A stretch of 43,707 nt of DNA. Source: Methylobacterium indicum. GTDB taxonomy: Bacteria; Pseudomonadota; Alphaproteobacteria; Rhizobiales; Beijerinckiaceae. Shown here one piece after another: positions 1 through 12,604 of the stretch. The stretch spans positions 1-43,707 of the forward strand of contig NZ_JTHF01000140.1 in the NCBI RefSeq assembly GCF_001043895.1, given 5' to 3'. The notes beneath the pieces are model-generated. The model was not told where the DNA came from and did no database searches. It saw nothing but the letters and a program-made list of their open reading frames with translations. The translations under genes and the position numbers were made by a program. Position 1 is the first letter of the stretch, and the number at the start of each line of letters is the position of its first letter.

Positions 1-45
1 CTCCCTGCCCGGCCGATGCCCCAGAGGTTCAGAGACGAGCGATGA
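1..45 (+). CDS. possible 3' end of an upstream gene (partial)
   Basis: Frame 1 is open from the window edge to a TGA at 43-45 and would encode the last 14 residues of a protein (ending RFRDER). The TGA overlaps the ATG of the WD40 gene in an ATGA arrangement, the usual sign of translational coupling, which is the main reason to list it. The fragment is too short to identify. In related genomes a CobW-type GTPase often precedes such a WD40 gene, but nothing here proves that. Confidence 0.25.
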   Translation, partial: LPARPMPQRFRDER

Positions 46-1055
46 GCGCCTCCGCTGCCCCCTCCCTCACCCAGCAGGTCACCGACGTCGCGGCCGGCGC
101 CCCCCTCGTCGCGGCGCACTGGCTCGGCCGCAGCCTCGCCCCGGCCCTCGGCGACGGGGCGGTGCTGCTCGTCCACGCGGGCGGCGAGACCGCCCGGGTC
201 GAGGCCCACCCGGATGCGGGGATCCTGGTGGCGGCGGGGGACGGCAAGCGCCTTCTCACCGGGGGCGATGACGGCCGGGTCGTCGCGGTGAAGGCCGACG
301 GCACGACCGAGACGGTGGCGACCGCGCAAGGCGCGGCCTGGATCGACGCCCTGGCGCTGCATGCCGATGGCGGCTTCGCCTTCGCGGCGGGCAAGCGCGT
401 CGTCGCCCGGGACGCCAAGGGCCGGGAAAAGACCTTCGAGGCGCCCTCGACCGCCCGCGGCCTCGCCTTCGCGCCCAAGGGCTACCGGCTCGCGGTGTCC
501 CATTACGGCGGCGCGACCCTGTGGTACCCGAATCTCGACACGGCGCCGGAGCCCCTGACCTGGAAGGGCTCGCATATCGACGTCACCTGGTCGACGGACG
601 GGCGGTTCGTCATCACCACCATGCAGGAGAACGCCCTGCACGGCTGGCGCCTCCAGCCCGACCGCGGCCACATGCGGATGAGCGGCTACCCCGCCAAGGT
701 CCGCTCGTATGCTTGGTCCTCCGACGGCGACTGGCTGGCGACGAGCGGCGCCGACGCGGTGATCGTGTGGCCGTTCGATTCCAAGGAGGGCCCGACCGGC
801 AAGGCGCCGCGGGAATGCGGGGTGCGCCCGGCCCGGGTCTCGCAGGTCGCCTTCCACCCCAAATCCCCGGTCCTGGCGGCGGGCTACGAGGATGGCTGCG
901 TGCTGCTGATCCGCTTCACCGACGCCTCCGAGCTCCTGGTGCGCCCGGCGGTGCGGGGCAGCGCCGTGACGGCGCTGAGCTGGCACGCCGGGGGCGAGCA
1001 CCTCGCCTTCGGCTGCGCCGACGGGCAGGCCGGCCTCCTGAACCTGCCCCGGTAG
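42..1055 (+). CDS. WD40 repeat protein
   Basis: A 337-residue protein made almost entirely of WD40-like blades. Recurrent units can be read by eye, such as GKRLLTGGDDGRVVAV, LAFAPKGYRLAVSHYGG, YAWSSDGDWLATSGAD and VAFHPKSPVLAAGYEDG, enough for a seven-bladed propeller. There is no signal peptide or membrane segment, so it is probably a cytoplasmic scaffold. Such propellers bind partners rather than catalyse, and the partner is not evident. The start overlaps a possible upstream stop codon and has a purine-rich AGAG about 7 nt upstream. A small conserved gene follows after 4 bp and is probably cotranscribed. The WD40 call is secure; the cellular role is unknown. Confidence 0.9.
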   Translation: MSASAAPSLTQQVTDVAAGAPLVAAHWLGRSLAPALGDGAVLLVHAGGETARVEAHPDAGILVAAGDGKRLLTGGDDGRVVAVKADGTTETVATAQGAAWIDALALHADGGFAFAAGKRVVARDAKGREKTFEAPSTARGLAFAPKGYRLAVSHYGGATLWYPNLDTAPEPLTWKGSHIDVTWSTDGRFVITTMQENALHGWRLQPDRGHMRMSGYPAKVRSYAWSSDGDWLATSGADAVIVWPFDSKEGPTGKAPRECGVRPARVSQVAFHPKSPVLAAGYEDGCVLLIRFTDASELLVRPAVRGSAVTALSWHAGGEHLAFGCADGQAGLLNLPR

Positions 1056-1059
1056 GGCA

Positions 1060-1326
1060 ATGGGCCTCCTCGGCGCCTTCCGGCGGCGCTCCGGCCCGGA
1101 CGCCGCCGCGCGGGCCCGGGTGGCGGATGCCGCGCGCCGGCTCGGCGGCTTCGGCCCGGAGGTGAGCGTGACGGTCAACGAGATCGTCTGCGCCGATCCG
1201 GCCTGCCCGGGCACCGAGACGGTGATCCTGGTGATGCGCGCAGGGGATCGCTCGCGGGCCTGCAAGGTGGGAAAGCCCCTGGAGGCGGTGACGGACGAGG
1301 ACGTGGCGGCGGCGCTCCGGTCTTGA
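1060..1326 (+). CDS. small conserved protein, function unknown
   Basis: An 88-residue soluble protein starting 4 bp after the WD40 stop codon, so almost certainly in the same operon. The first 30 residues are basic and Ala/Arg rich. The core carries a compact motif EIVCADPACPGTETVILVM, with two cysteines spaced CX4C, followed by a VTDEDVAAAL tail. The pattern looks like a conserved small domain, but I cannot name a family. Two cysteines alone are not enough to claim metal binding. The overlap-like spacing suggests it works with the WD40 protein. Confidence 0.75.
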   Translation: MGLLGAFRRRSGPDAAARARVADAARRLGGFGPEVSVTVNEIVCADPACPGTETVILVMRAGDRSRACKVGKPLEAVTDEDVAAALRS

Positions 1327-1536
1327 AGACGCACCGCACCGGGTGCTTCACACGGACGGGGGAAGCGTCCACATTCGGATTCATGGGATATCCGGATACC
1401 CCGGGTGTCGATCCGCGACGAGGCCAGCAGCCGACGCATGAAGACCCGGCGCCGAAAGCCGCTGTTGCCGCAGCGTCAAGAAAGCGATAGTCCTTTACCC
1501 AGCCTGATTCCGAATAGGCCGGCCTGGGGAACGCGC

Positions 1537-1830
1537 GTGTACGCGATCTGCTTTGATCTCGACACCGAGACACTGAAGAATCAGTATCACAATTCGTCCT
1601 GGCAGAATGGCTACCAGGACATCGCCCGCGTGCTGGAACGGCACGGTTTCGACCGGCAGCAGGGTAGCGTCTATTTCGGAAACGAGAAGGTCGACCCGGT
1701 TCGCTGCGTGCTGGCGGTCCAGGAGGTCGCGCGGGAATGCCCCTGGTTCCGGGCGGCGGTGGTAGACGTCCGCATGCTGCGGATCGAAGAGAACAACGAC
1801 CTGCTGCCCGCCCTCCAGCCGCCCGGCTGA
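1537..1830 (+). CDS. vapD: VapD-like endoribonuclease
   Basis: From the GTG at 1537 this gives 97 residues, close to the usual 90-95 of VapD. The family pattern is plain: YAICFDLDTETLK at the N-terminus, YQDIARVLERHGFDRQQGSVYF in the middle (shown in part), then ECPWFRAAVVDVRMLRIEENND. VapD has a Cas2-like ferredoxin fold and RNase activity in characterised members (Helicobacter, Haemophilus). The acidic FDLD near the start matches its conserved Asp region. The frame is open upstream to a GTG at 1405, which would add 44 basic, low-complexity residues. I prefer 1537 because GGGGA lies about 6 nt upstream and the length fits. No antitoxin-like gene is adjacent. Codon use is less GC-extreme than in neighbours. 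Confidence 0.8.
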   Translation: MYAICFDLDTETLKNQYHNSSWQNGYQDIARVLERHGFDRQQGSVYFGNEKVDPVRCVLAVQEVARECPWFRAAVVDVRMLRIEENNDLLPALQPPG

Positions 1831-1933
1831 GGCACGCCCGCCTCAGTGTTGCCCGCCATCTACAGCGAGGGACCGCCCTCTCGACTAGGAGGGGAGAACG
1901 GCGCCCGTCGGGCCGCCAGCCGGAATTGCCGCC

Positions 1934-3163
1934 ATGCCGCGCGCGACGTCGCACACCACCGATCCCGCCGTCGATGCGGCGGCACTGCTGCGGCGCCTCG
2001 CCTTCTTCAACCTGACCGTGGTGGTCCCGGTCACCGCCCTGGTGTCCCGGCGCACGGTGGTGATCCTGGCGCCCATCGGCATCGCGCTCCTGATCATCGC
2101 CGCCCTCCTCGACGGGGCCCAACGCCCCCTCGGAGCCGGTCTGGCCCGCCTCGGCGGCGCACGGGCGATCCTGGCCGGCGGCCTGCTGCTGGGCTGGTGC
2201 GCCCTGTCGCTGGTCTGGACGCCGTTTCCCGGCCCGGCGAGCGAGCGCCTGCTCAACCTCGCCGCCACCGTGGGTCTGACGGTGGCGGGCTACCTCGCGC
2301 TGCCGGACCGGATGCGCTCGGCCAACCTCTACCTCCTGCCGCTCGGCGTCGGCGCGGCGGCGATCGGGGCGATCCTGCTGGGGCTGTCCAGCGGCACCGC
2401 CGTGCGGAGCGCCCTCGAGGACGACGGCGCCCTCGAACGCGGCGCGATGCTGCTCGCCCTGCTGGTCTGGCCCGCCGCCGCCTGGCTGCGCTCGCGCCGG
2501 CGCGACATGCAGGCCCTCGGCCTCGCCGTGGCGACGGCGGTGGCCCTGGTGCTCGCCCCCGGGCCGGTGCCGCTGCTCGCCCTGGCCGTCGGTGCGGCCG
2601 CCTTCGCCCTCTCGGCCTGGCGCCAGGGGCTCGGGGTGCGGGTCACCGCGGGCGTGGCCGCCGGCCTCGTGGCGCTGGCGCCGCTGCTGCCGTTCCTGCT
2701 GCGGCCGCTGCTCACCCCGTTACTCGGCCCGCTCCACCCGACGATCCTGTCGCTGAAGGCCTGGCAGCGGGTGGTGACGACCGAGCCGCTGCGCCTGATC
2801 ACCGGCCACGGCCTGGAGACGGCGTTGCGCGGCAAGGTGATCGGCATGCTGCCGATCAACGCCCCGGCCTCGCTGCTGTTCGAGATCTGGTACGAGCTCG
2901 GCATCGTCGGCGCCTTCGCGGCGGCCTTCGTGCTGTGGACCGGCATCCGCCATTCCGGCCGCGAGCACCCGGTGCTGACCCCCGGCGCGATGGCGACGGC
3001 CGCGACCGCCTTCGCCTCCGCCTGCCTCGGCATCGGCACGACCGCGAGCTGGTGGTTCACCAGCGTCACGGTGGTTGTGCTGGTGTTCATCGCCGTGGAG
3101 CGGGGCCAGTTCCGCACCAGCAGGCCGAAGGCGAGTGCCCTGCCGCCGCGCAGCGCGGCTTGA
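1934..3163 (+). CDS. O-antigen ligase/polymerase-like membrane protein
   Basis: A 409-residue, very hydrophobic protein with roughly ten to twelve predicted membrane helices, beginning after a short polar N-terminus. Near residues 290-340 there is a loop TGHGLETALRGKVIG followed by NAPASLLFEIWYELGIVGAF. This resembles the periplasmic GxG...N...LExG signature of the O-antigen ligase/Wzy superfamily (PF04932), although the usual His next to the Asn is not seen. It could ligate or polymerise an exported glycan. No glycosyltransferase, flippase or polysaccharide gene is nearby, so the substrate is unknown. The last residues (LPPRSAA) and stop codon are the first unit of the tandem repeat at 3141-3300, so the C-terminus may be variable between strains. 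Confidence 0.65.
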   Translation: MPRATSHTTDPAVDAAALLRRLAFFNLTVVVPVTALVSRRTVVILAPIGIALLIIAALLDGAQRPLGAGLARLGGARAILAGGLLLGWCALSLVWTPFPGPASERLLNLAATVGLTVAGYLALPDRMRSANLYLLPLGVGAAAIGAILLGLSSGTAVRSALEDDGALERGAMLLALLVWPAAAWLRSRRRDMQALGLAVATAVALVLAPGPVPLLALAVGAAAFALSAWRQGLGVRVTAGVAAGLVALAPLLPFLLRPLLTPLLGPLHPTILSLKAWQRVVTTEPLRLITGHGLETALRGKVIGMLPINAPASLLFEIWYELGIVGAFAAAFVLWTGIRHSGREHPVLTPGAMATAATAFASACLGIGTTASWWFTSVTVVVLVFIAVERGQFRTSRPKASALPPRSAA

Positions 3164-3300
3164 CCCCGGAAAATGCCCGCCGCGCAGCGCGGCGTAGTCT
3201 CGAAATGCCGCCGCGCAGCGCGGCTTGACCCCAAAATGCCGCCGCGCAGCGCGGCTTGACCCCAAAAATGCCGCCGCGCAGCGCGGCGTGGCCTCAACGC
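3141..3300. repeat. 31-bp tandem repeat with hairpin core, about 5 copies
   Basis: Five near-identical units each contain the palindrome CCGCGCAGCGCGG followed by CTTGACCCCAAAATG or a variant (CGTAGTCTCGAAATG, CGTGGCCTCAACG). Unit spacing is about 31-33 bp. The first unit contains the stop codon of the upstream membrane protein gene, and the last reaches the stop codon of the converging gene at 3294. Each unit could fold into a stable stem, so the array may act as a transcription end or RNA stability element between the convergent genes. There are no unique spacers, so it is not a CRISPR array. Confidence 0.9.
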
Positions 3301-3578
3301 CGTAGGTCACAGGGCTGGGAGAGGCCCGTGATCCGGTCGGCGAGCCAGGCGCGGGCGGCATCGAGGGTCGGGAAGGCCGGCGGGCGCGGCTCGTCGGCAA
3401 TCCGCCCGAATCCGGCCTCCAGGAACCAGTGCCGGCCGACCCCCAGCTCCTCGTGCAGGTCCGGGTCGAGCAGTGTCAGAACGCCGATGAGGTGTCCGTC
3501 GCGATAGGCCAGGCGGCCCTCGCTGTCTGTGCTGCCGGTGTCGATGCGGACGGGATCGAGGGTGATGCGGCTGGCCAT
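3294..3578 (-). CDS. small hypothetical protein
   Basis: A 94-residue protein from the ATG at 3578 (MASRITLDPVRIDTG). Later segments read GRLAYRDGHLIGVLTLLD and HWFLEAGFGRI, an alternation of beta strands and turns like a small soluble beta-rich domain. I do not recognise a named family. The frame stays open to a TTG at 3650 that would add 24 residues. A TATAAC-like -10 on the minus strand at 3661-3666 would place the transcript start almost at that TTG, which favours the internal ATG. No clear ribosome site is seen before either start. The gene ends inside the last unit of the tandem repeat array. Confidence 0.6.
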   Translation of the reverse strand: MASRITLDPVRIDTGSTDSEGRLAYRDGHLIGVLTLLDPDLHEELGVGRHWFLEAGFGRIADEPRPPAFPTLDAARAWLADRITGLSQPCDLRR

Positions 3579-3805
3579 GTCGGGGATCGCGATGACGACC
3601 GGATCGCCGGTCCATCCTCGCCGATAGGGGAGGAGGCCGGCCGCCGGCAACCGTCTTGCCGTTATACTACCCTAGGGCATATTCGGGGTTGAGAGGTGCG
3701 GTTCCCTCTCTCGAAAAGGCTGACGCACCAAGGGTTTGCGCCGTCGCAAGGGCGCGATTTAACGGAGCGCGTCCTAGAGCGTCAGAGCTAGGCCCATCGG
3801 GCCCG

Positions 3806-4228
3806 TCACGCCTCCGCCGCCGCCTCGATCGCCGCCATGTCGTCGTCCGACAGGCCGACATGATGGCCGATCTCGTGGACCAGGACGTGGGTGACGAGAT
3901 GGCCCAGGGTTTCGTCGTGCTCGGCCCAGTAATCGAGGAGGGGCCGGCGGTAGAGCCAGACCATGTTGGGAAACTGCCCGGTGGCGAGGGTCAGGGCGCC
4001 GCCGCCTTGGGCGAGGCCGGTACCGCGAAACAGGCCGAGGAGGTCGAACTCGGTCTCGCAGCCCATCTCCTCCAGGGTCTCGTCGTCGGGAAAATCCTCG
4101 ACGCGGATCACCACGCCCTCGCACAGGGCGCGGAACGCCTCCGGGAGGCGCGCGAACGCGTCCTCGGCCAGGGCCTCGAAGGCAGCGAGGTCGGGGGCCT
4201 TGCACCCGCTCCAGTCGGTCTCGGACAT
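3806..4228 (-). CDS. zincin-like metallopeptidase family protein
   Basis: A 140-residue soluble protein with a zinc protease signature HEIGHHVGLSDDDM near residue 120. Here HEXXH supplies two zinc ligands and the catalytic Glu, and the following His/Asp residues are candidates for the third ligand. It matches the small stand-alone metallopeptidase family (formerly DUF1025, PF06262), whose substrates are unknown. The start at 4228 (MSETDW) is chosen because GGAG lies 5-6 nt upstream. An alternative ATG at 4249 overlaps the stop of the preceding 45-residue gene as TGATG, which would suggest translational coupling. It is the last gene of a likely minus-strand operon with the HAD hydrolase and the small membrane peptide. 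Confidence 0.85.
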   Translation of the reverse strand: MSETDWSGCKAPDLAAFEALAEDAFARLPEAFRALCEGVVIRVEDFPDDETLEEMGCETEFDLLGLFRGTGLAQGGGALTLATGQFPNMVWLYRRPLLDYWAEHDETLGHLVTHVLVHEIGHHVGLSDDDMAAIEAAAEA

Positions 4229-4248
4229 CGGATCTCCGGACGAGGGCA

Positions 4249-4386
4249 TCACCACCACTGCAATTGCCGGCCGAGCAGGAAGGCCAGCCCGACGAGCGCC
4301 ACGGCACCGAGCCCGCGGCCGATGCGCCGGCCCCAGACCTCCACCGGGTCGTGGGCATCCGGTCCGTGACCGTCCGGCCGGCTCAC
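4249..4386 (-). CDS. 45-residue single-pass membrane peptide
   Basis: A short frame from GTG at 4386 to TGA at 4249: polar N-terminus (MSRPDGHGPDAHDPVEVW), a basic stretch (GRRIGRG), then one hydrophobic helix LGAVALVGLAFLLG ending RQLQWW. The GTG overlaps the stop codon of the upstream HAD gene (GTGA). Its own stop TGA overlaps a possible ATG of the metallopeptidase (TGATG). Tight overlap on both sides, plus a proper membrane helix, argues that this is a genuine gene. A positive patch before the helix predicts a cytoplasmic N-terminus. No function can be assigned. Confidence 0.65.
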   Translation of the reverse strand: MSRPDGHGPDAHDPVEVWGRRIGRGLGAVALVGLAFLLGRQLQWW

Positions 4387-5153
4387 GCCGCGAGCGCCGG
4401 GGCGACCCGGTCGGTCAGGAAGCCGGCGAGGTCGTTGGTGATGTGGTCGATATGGGGCGCGCGCACCGCCTCCTGCTCGAAGCTCTCGCGGAACGGGTCG
4501 ATGGTGCGGGGCACCACCAGCACCGTCGCCATGCCGAGGTCGTGCGGGACGACGAGGTTCTTGGCCATGTCCTCGAACAGGGCCGAGCGGGTCGGGTCGA
4601 CCCCGTGGCGGTCGAGGAACTTCTCGTAGGCGCTACGCTCGGGCTTGGGCACGAAATCGGCCGCCGCGATGTCGAACACGTCCTCGAAATGATCGAGGAT
4701 GCCGAGCTTTTTCGCCACGTTCTCGGCGTGCCGCCGCGAGCCGTTGGTGAGGATCAGCTTGCGGCCGGGCAGGCTCTCGATCGCCACGCCGAGCCCCGGA
4801 TCGAGCGCGATGCTCGAATGGTCGATGTCGTGGGCGAAGTCGAGGAAATCGTAGGGGTCGATCTTCCACTCGGCCATCAGCGCACGCAACGTCGTGCCGT
4901 AGCGATGATAGAAGTATTTCTGCAGCGCCCGCGCCGAGATCCCGTCGAGCCCGAACAGGTTCATCACGTAGAGCGTGATGCGCTCGTCGACCTGCGGCCA
5001 GACGCGGGCGTCGTGGGGATAGAGGGTGTTGTCGAGGTCGAACACCCAGGTGTCGACCCCGGAGAAGCCGCGGGCCGCGGGGGCGGTGAGGTGGCTCTCG
5101 CCTGGCAGGAGCAAGGGACGATCCGGCGGAGGGGGCCCCACGGCCCCGGGCAC
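4383..5153 (-). CDS. HAD hydrolase, pyrimidine 5'-nucleotidase type
   Basis: A 256-residue protein of the SDT1/PPM1-like pyrimidine 5'-nucleotidase branch of the HAD superfamily. Motif I is VFDLDNTLYP near residues 37-46, with the nucleophile Asp39 and acid/base Asp41. Motif II is LILTNGS, and motif III/IV include KPERSAYEKF and LFEDMAKNL. These enzymes dephosphorylate nucleoside monophosphates such as UMP or CMP; the substrate here is inferred. The first 30 residues are Pro-rich and precede the domain, and the GTG start at 5153 has no convincing ribosome site, so the true start may be a little downstream. It lies just after argB on the same strand, an arrangement common in Rhizobiales. Confidence 0.88.
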   Translation of the reverse strand: MPGAVGPPPPDRPLLLPGESHLTAPAARGFSGVDTWVFDLDNTLYPHDARVWPQVDERITLYVMNLFGLDGISARALQKYFYHRYGTTLRALMAEWKIDPYDFLDFAHDIDHSSIALDPGLGVAIESLPGRKLILTNGSRRHAENVAKKLGILDHFEDVFDIAAADFVPKPERSAYEKFLDRHGVDPTRSALFEDMAKNLVVPHDLGMATVLVVPRTIDPFRESFEQEAVRAPHIDHITNDLAGFLTDRVAPALAA

Positions 5154-5255
5154 CCAAGATAAGCGAGGCGGGGCGGAAGGGAAGTCGAAAGAAAGGTCTC
5201 ACGGGTCGGGCGGCCGTGGGGTCGGCCGCCCGGTCTCAAGCTGGCGGGCGGGAGG

Positions 5256-6179
5256 TCAGGACCGGCGGATCAGCGTGCCGGCGCCGTAATCGGTGAACAG
5301 CTCGAGCAGCACCGCGTGCGGCACCTTGCCGTCGAGGATGACCACCGCCTCGACGCCCTGCTCCAGGGCGTAGATGCAGGTCTCGATCTTCGGGATCATG
5401 CCGGCCGTGATGGTCCCGTCGGCGATGAGCCGGCGGCAATCCTCGATCGACAGCTCCGGGATCAGCTTCTTGTTCTTGTCGAGCACGCCCGGCACGTCGG
5501 TGAGGAGCAGAAGGCGCTTGGCCCGCATCGCCCCGGCGATCGCCCCCGCGAAGGTGTCGGCGTTGACGTTGTAGGTCTGGTTGTCGGCGCCCACCGCCAC
5601 CGGGGCGAGGACCGGGATCAGCTCGGCCTTCAGCACCGCGTCGAGCACCGTGCGGTCGACATGCTCGGGCTCGCCGACGAGGCCGAGATCGATGTGGCGC
5701 TCGATGTGCGAATCGGGATCGGTCACCGTGCGGGCGGCGCGGCGCGCCCGCACCATGTTGCCGTCCTTGCCGCACAGGCCGATCGCCTTGCCGCCCTCGG
5801 CCGAGATCCAGCCGACGATCTGCTTGTTGATCGAGCCGGCCAAGACCATCTCGACCACCTCGACGGTGGCCTCGTCGGTGACGCGCAGGCCCTCGCGGAA
5901 CTCGGACTTGATGCCGAGCCGGTCGAGCATGCGGCCGATCTGCGGCCCGCCGCCATGGACCACCACGGGCTTCAGGCCCGACTGCTCGAGGAGCACGATG
6001 TCCTCGGCGAAGTCCTCCGCGGCGGCGCGGTCGCCCATGGCGTGGCCGCCATACTTGATGACCACGACCTCCTCGTCGTAGCGCTGCATGTGCGGCAGCG
6101 CCTGCACCAGCACCTCGGCCCGCACATGGACGTTGGGCAGCTGGACGTCGGGCTGCTTGTCCGCTCCGGAATCGCTCAT
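5256..6179 (-). CDS. argB: acetylglutamate kinase
   Basis: A 307-residue amino acid kinase that phosphorylates N-acetyl-L-glutamate with ATP, the second step of the acetylated arginine pathway. Key features are [11 protein letters not shown] with Lys42 for phosphate binding, the [10 protein letters not shown] glycine loop near residue 75, [12 protein letters not shown] for acetylglutamate binding, and [12 protein letters not shown] near the ATP site. An N-terminal extension of about 25 residues with a helix ([15 protein letters not shown]) fits the hexameric, arginine-inhibited class of ArgB. The ATG at 6179 has GAGAGGAAA about 10 nt upstream. It is followed by the HAD hydrolase after about 100 bp. 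Confidence 0.97.
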   Translation of the reverse strand: MSDSGADKQPDVQLPNVHVRAEVLVQALPHMQRYDEEVVVIKYGGHAMGDRAAAEDFAEDIVLLEQSGLKPVVVHGGGPQIGRMLDRLGIKSEFREGLRVTDEATVEVVEMVLAGSINKQIVGWISAEGGKAIGLCGKDGNMVRARRAARTVTDPDSHIERHIDLGLVGEPEHVDRTVLDAVLKAELIPVLAPVAVGADNQTYNVNADTFAGAIAGAMRAKRLLLLTDVPGVLDKNKKLIPELSIEDCRRLIADGTITAGMIPKIETCIYALEQGVEAVVILDGKVPHAVLLELFTDYGAGTLIRRS

Positions 6180-6455
6180 CGTGGCGGGTTTCCTCTCGCA
6201 AGGTCGGGCCGCGGTACCGTCGCGGCGCGCGGTCGGCGCGGGGTTCTACGCATCATCGCGCGGCCTGTCACACCGAAAACGCGCGAGCGACGGCCCCGGG
6301 GCGACGACCGCGCCCCGCGTCGGACCGTCGGTGTCGGGCCGGGGTTCTGGCGACGCTGCGCGACGGTGGGATGACGGCCGCTTTCGCTGCGTCCGACCCG
6401 CTCCGTTTTACCAGGAATTTACTATGATCGGCACAATCTGGGGACGGTTCCACGG

Positions 6456-6674
6456 ATGCCGACGATGCGCCCCGCCGATCTCCTCCTGCCGCGTCCCGCC
6501 CTCACCAATCCCGCCCTGCTCGCCGCCACGGTGACCTCGCTGAGCGACCGCGCCGCGAGCCGCCAGGACCTCTGGCGCCTGCTGACCGACAGCTACACGG
6601 TCGACCTCGACGCCGTGGCGGCGGTGCTGCCGCGCCAGGAGCCGGAGCCGGCCTGGCTGCCGGCCAAGCGGTGA
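6456..6674 (+). CDS. small hypothetical protein
   Basis: A 72-residue soluble frame beginning MPTMRPADLLLPRPALT and ending LPAKR, predicted mostly helical (LLAATVTSLSDRAAS, RQDLWRLLTDSYTVD). GGGGACGG lies about 9 nt before the ATG, and the region just upstream is unusually AT-rich for this window (TTTTACCAGGAATTTACTATGATC), as expected of a promoter. It converges on the MOSC gene with only 4 bp between stop codons. No family recognised; the evidence is the start context and the fit between neighbours. Confidence 0.55.
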   Translation: MPTMRPADLLLPRPALTNPALLAATVTSLSDRAASRQDLWRLLTDSYTVDLDAVAAVLPRQEPEPAWLPAKR

Positions 6675-6678
6675 GCGC

Positions 6679-7455
6679 TCAGCCCACCACCCGCAGCACA
6701 TCCCCCTTCCGCACCTCGCCGCCGACGACCACCTCGGCATAGATCCCGCAATCGGCGTGGCCGAGGGTCTTCTGCAGGGCCTCCGGGATCGCGAGGTCGC
6801 GTGCGCCCGTGACGGGATCGACGTTGGTCGCGGCGCAGCGCACGATACGCTTCGTCACCTTCAGCCGCAGGCCCCCCTCGGTCACGAGTTCCGACCCGAC
6901 GAGGTCGAGCTCGGCGAAGGCTGGCAACCCGGTGACGTGCAGGTTGCCGCGGAAGCGCAGGGGATCGACCGGCGCCCCGACCATGTCCTCGACCGCCGCG
7001 ACGCTCGCCAGGTTGATGAGCGAGACGTAGCCGCTGCGCGAATCGGTGAAGCGGTAGCCGTCCGGCGCCGCCAGCACCTTCGGCGGGCCGCGCAGCTCCT
7101 TGGGCAGGTAGCGGCGGAAGAATGCCTCGATGGCGAGCCGCCCCTCGCGCGTCGCGAGGTCGCCCCGCACTGCCTCCCGGTCGCCCTCGTGGATGGTGAG
7201 CACGCCGCTCGCATCGTCGAACCGCGTCGTCAGCCGGGCCAGGTCCTCGTTGCGCATCAGCATGAGGTACTTGATCTTCGGCTGATGCACCGGCGAAGCC
7301 GGGTCGAAGCCGCTCGGGCCGTTCTCGACCGCGAAGAGCCGGTCGCCCGGAAAGTAGCCGCCGGCCGTAAGCGCCGCCGTCGTCAGGGGCTCGGGCGAGA
7401 GACCCTTCACCGGGTAGCGATGGAGGGCGGTGACGGTCAGGGCGGGGCTGCTCAT
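6679..7455 (-). CDS. MOSC domain protein (N-terminal beta barrel plus MOSC)
   Basis: A 258-residue protein with the MOSC N-terminal beta-barrel (TALHRYPVKGLSPEPL) and a C-terminal MOSC domain ending GIYAEVVVGGEVRKGDVLRV. The family includes the C-terminal domain of molybdenum cofactor sulfurase and mARC-type reductases, which hold the molybdenum cofactor. The cysteine in RIVRCAATNVDPVTGARD, near residue 205, corresponds to the conserved MOSC cysteine that can ligate Mo. The protein could be a small molybdoenzyme acting on N-hydroxylated compounds or a cofactor carrier. No electron-transfer domain is fused and no Mo gene is nearby, so the substrate is open. Confidence 0.88.
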   Translation of the reverse strand: MSSPALTVTALHRYPVKGLSPEPLTTAALTAGGYFPGDRLFAVENGPSGFDPASPVHQPKIKYLMLMRNEDLARLTTRFDDASGVLTIHEGDREAVRGDLATREGRLAIEAFFRRYLPKELRGPPKVLAAPDGYRFTDSRSGYVSLINLASVAAVEDMVGAPVDPLRFRGNLHVTGLPAFAELDLVGSELVTEGGLRLKVTKRIVRCAATNVDPVTGARDLAIPEALQKTLGHADCGIYAEVVVGGEVRKGDVLRVVG

Positions 7456-7563
7456 GCCCCATGCCTATCCGGATTTGCCGCAGCTGGGAATCGGACCCGG
7501 ATGGCGCCCGTCGAGGCATCCGCGCACCGCATGTCTCGTGACCGTGAAATCGAGAGCGCGCCC

Positions 7564-7591
7564 CTTGTGTTACCGATATGTCACACCACAT
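7564..7591 (+). promoter_or_regulatory. candidate heat-shock (RpoH-type) promoter for clpB
   Basis: CTTGTG at 7564-7569 and CCACAT at 7586-7591, separated by 16 bp, resemble the alphaproteobacterial sigma-32 pattern (CTTG as -35, C-rich start then AT in the -10). The element lies about 130 bp before the clpB start. clpB is a classical heat-shock gene, which makes the match more credible. The -10 is imperfect, and no experimental support can be drawn from sequence alone. Confidence 0.35.
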
Positions 7592-7718
7592 GGGGAGAGC
7601 CGGCAGCTTCCTGGAAGGGCCGGCGCCCGGCGCGCGACGACCGCGCGAGGGCGAACCCTTCGGTCCCACCGATGCCTCGTCACGAGGGCGGGAGGATCGG
7701 CCAAGGAGGAGCGCATTC

Positions 7719-10358
<2,640 letters not shown>

Positions 10359-10369
10359 CGGAGCCTGCT

Positions 10370-10399
10370 GGGGCCCGCTTCCTTCGGGAGGCGGGCCCC
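10370..10399 (+). terminator. hairpin terminator after clpB
   Basis: GGGGCCCGC at 10370-10378 pairs perfectly with GCGGGCCCC at 10391-10399 around a 12-nt loop. It lies 12 bp after the clpB stop codon. The U tract is weak (TTCGCC follows), so termination may be partial. Confidence 0.65.
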
Positions 10400-10540
10400 T
10401 TCGCCGTCGCAACGGCCCGAGGCCGCCGCTCCGGGCCCTCGGACGAGGATCTTGACCGACGGCCCGTGCCGTTACGGATCGCGTAGCGGCCCGGCACCCA
10501 ATCGATGACCGACCGCTCGCTCGTCAGGCGCGCGGGACCG

Positions 10541-12604
<2,064 letters not shown>

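Noticed and set aside
1405..1536. Upstream extension of VapD as a separate antitoxin
   Set aside because: No stop codon or new start separates it from VapD, so it cannot be a separate gene; it is at most a leader or an artefact of an open frame.
3141..3300. A possible CRISPR array
   Set aside because: The repeats are directly adjacent with no unique spacers, and no cas genes are present (VapD has a Cas2-like fold but is a different family).
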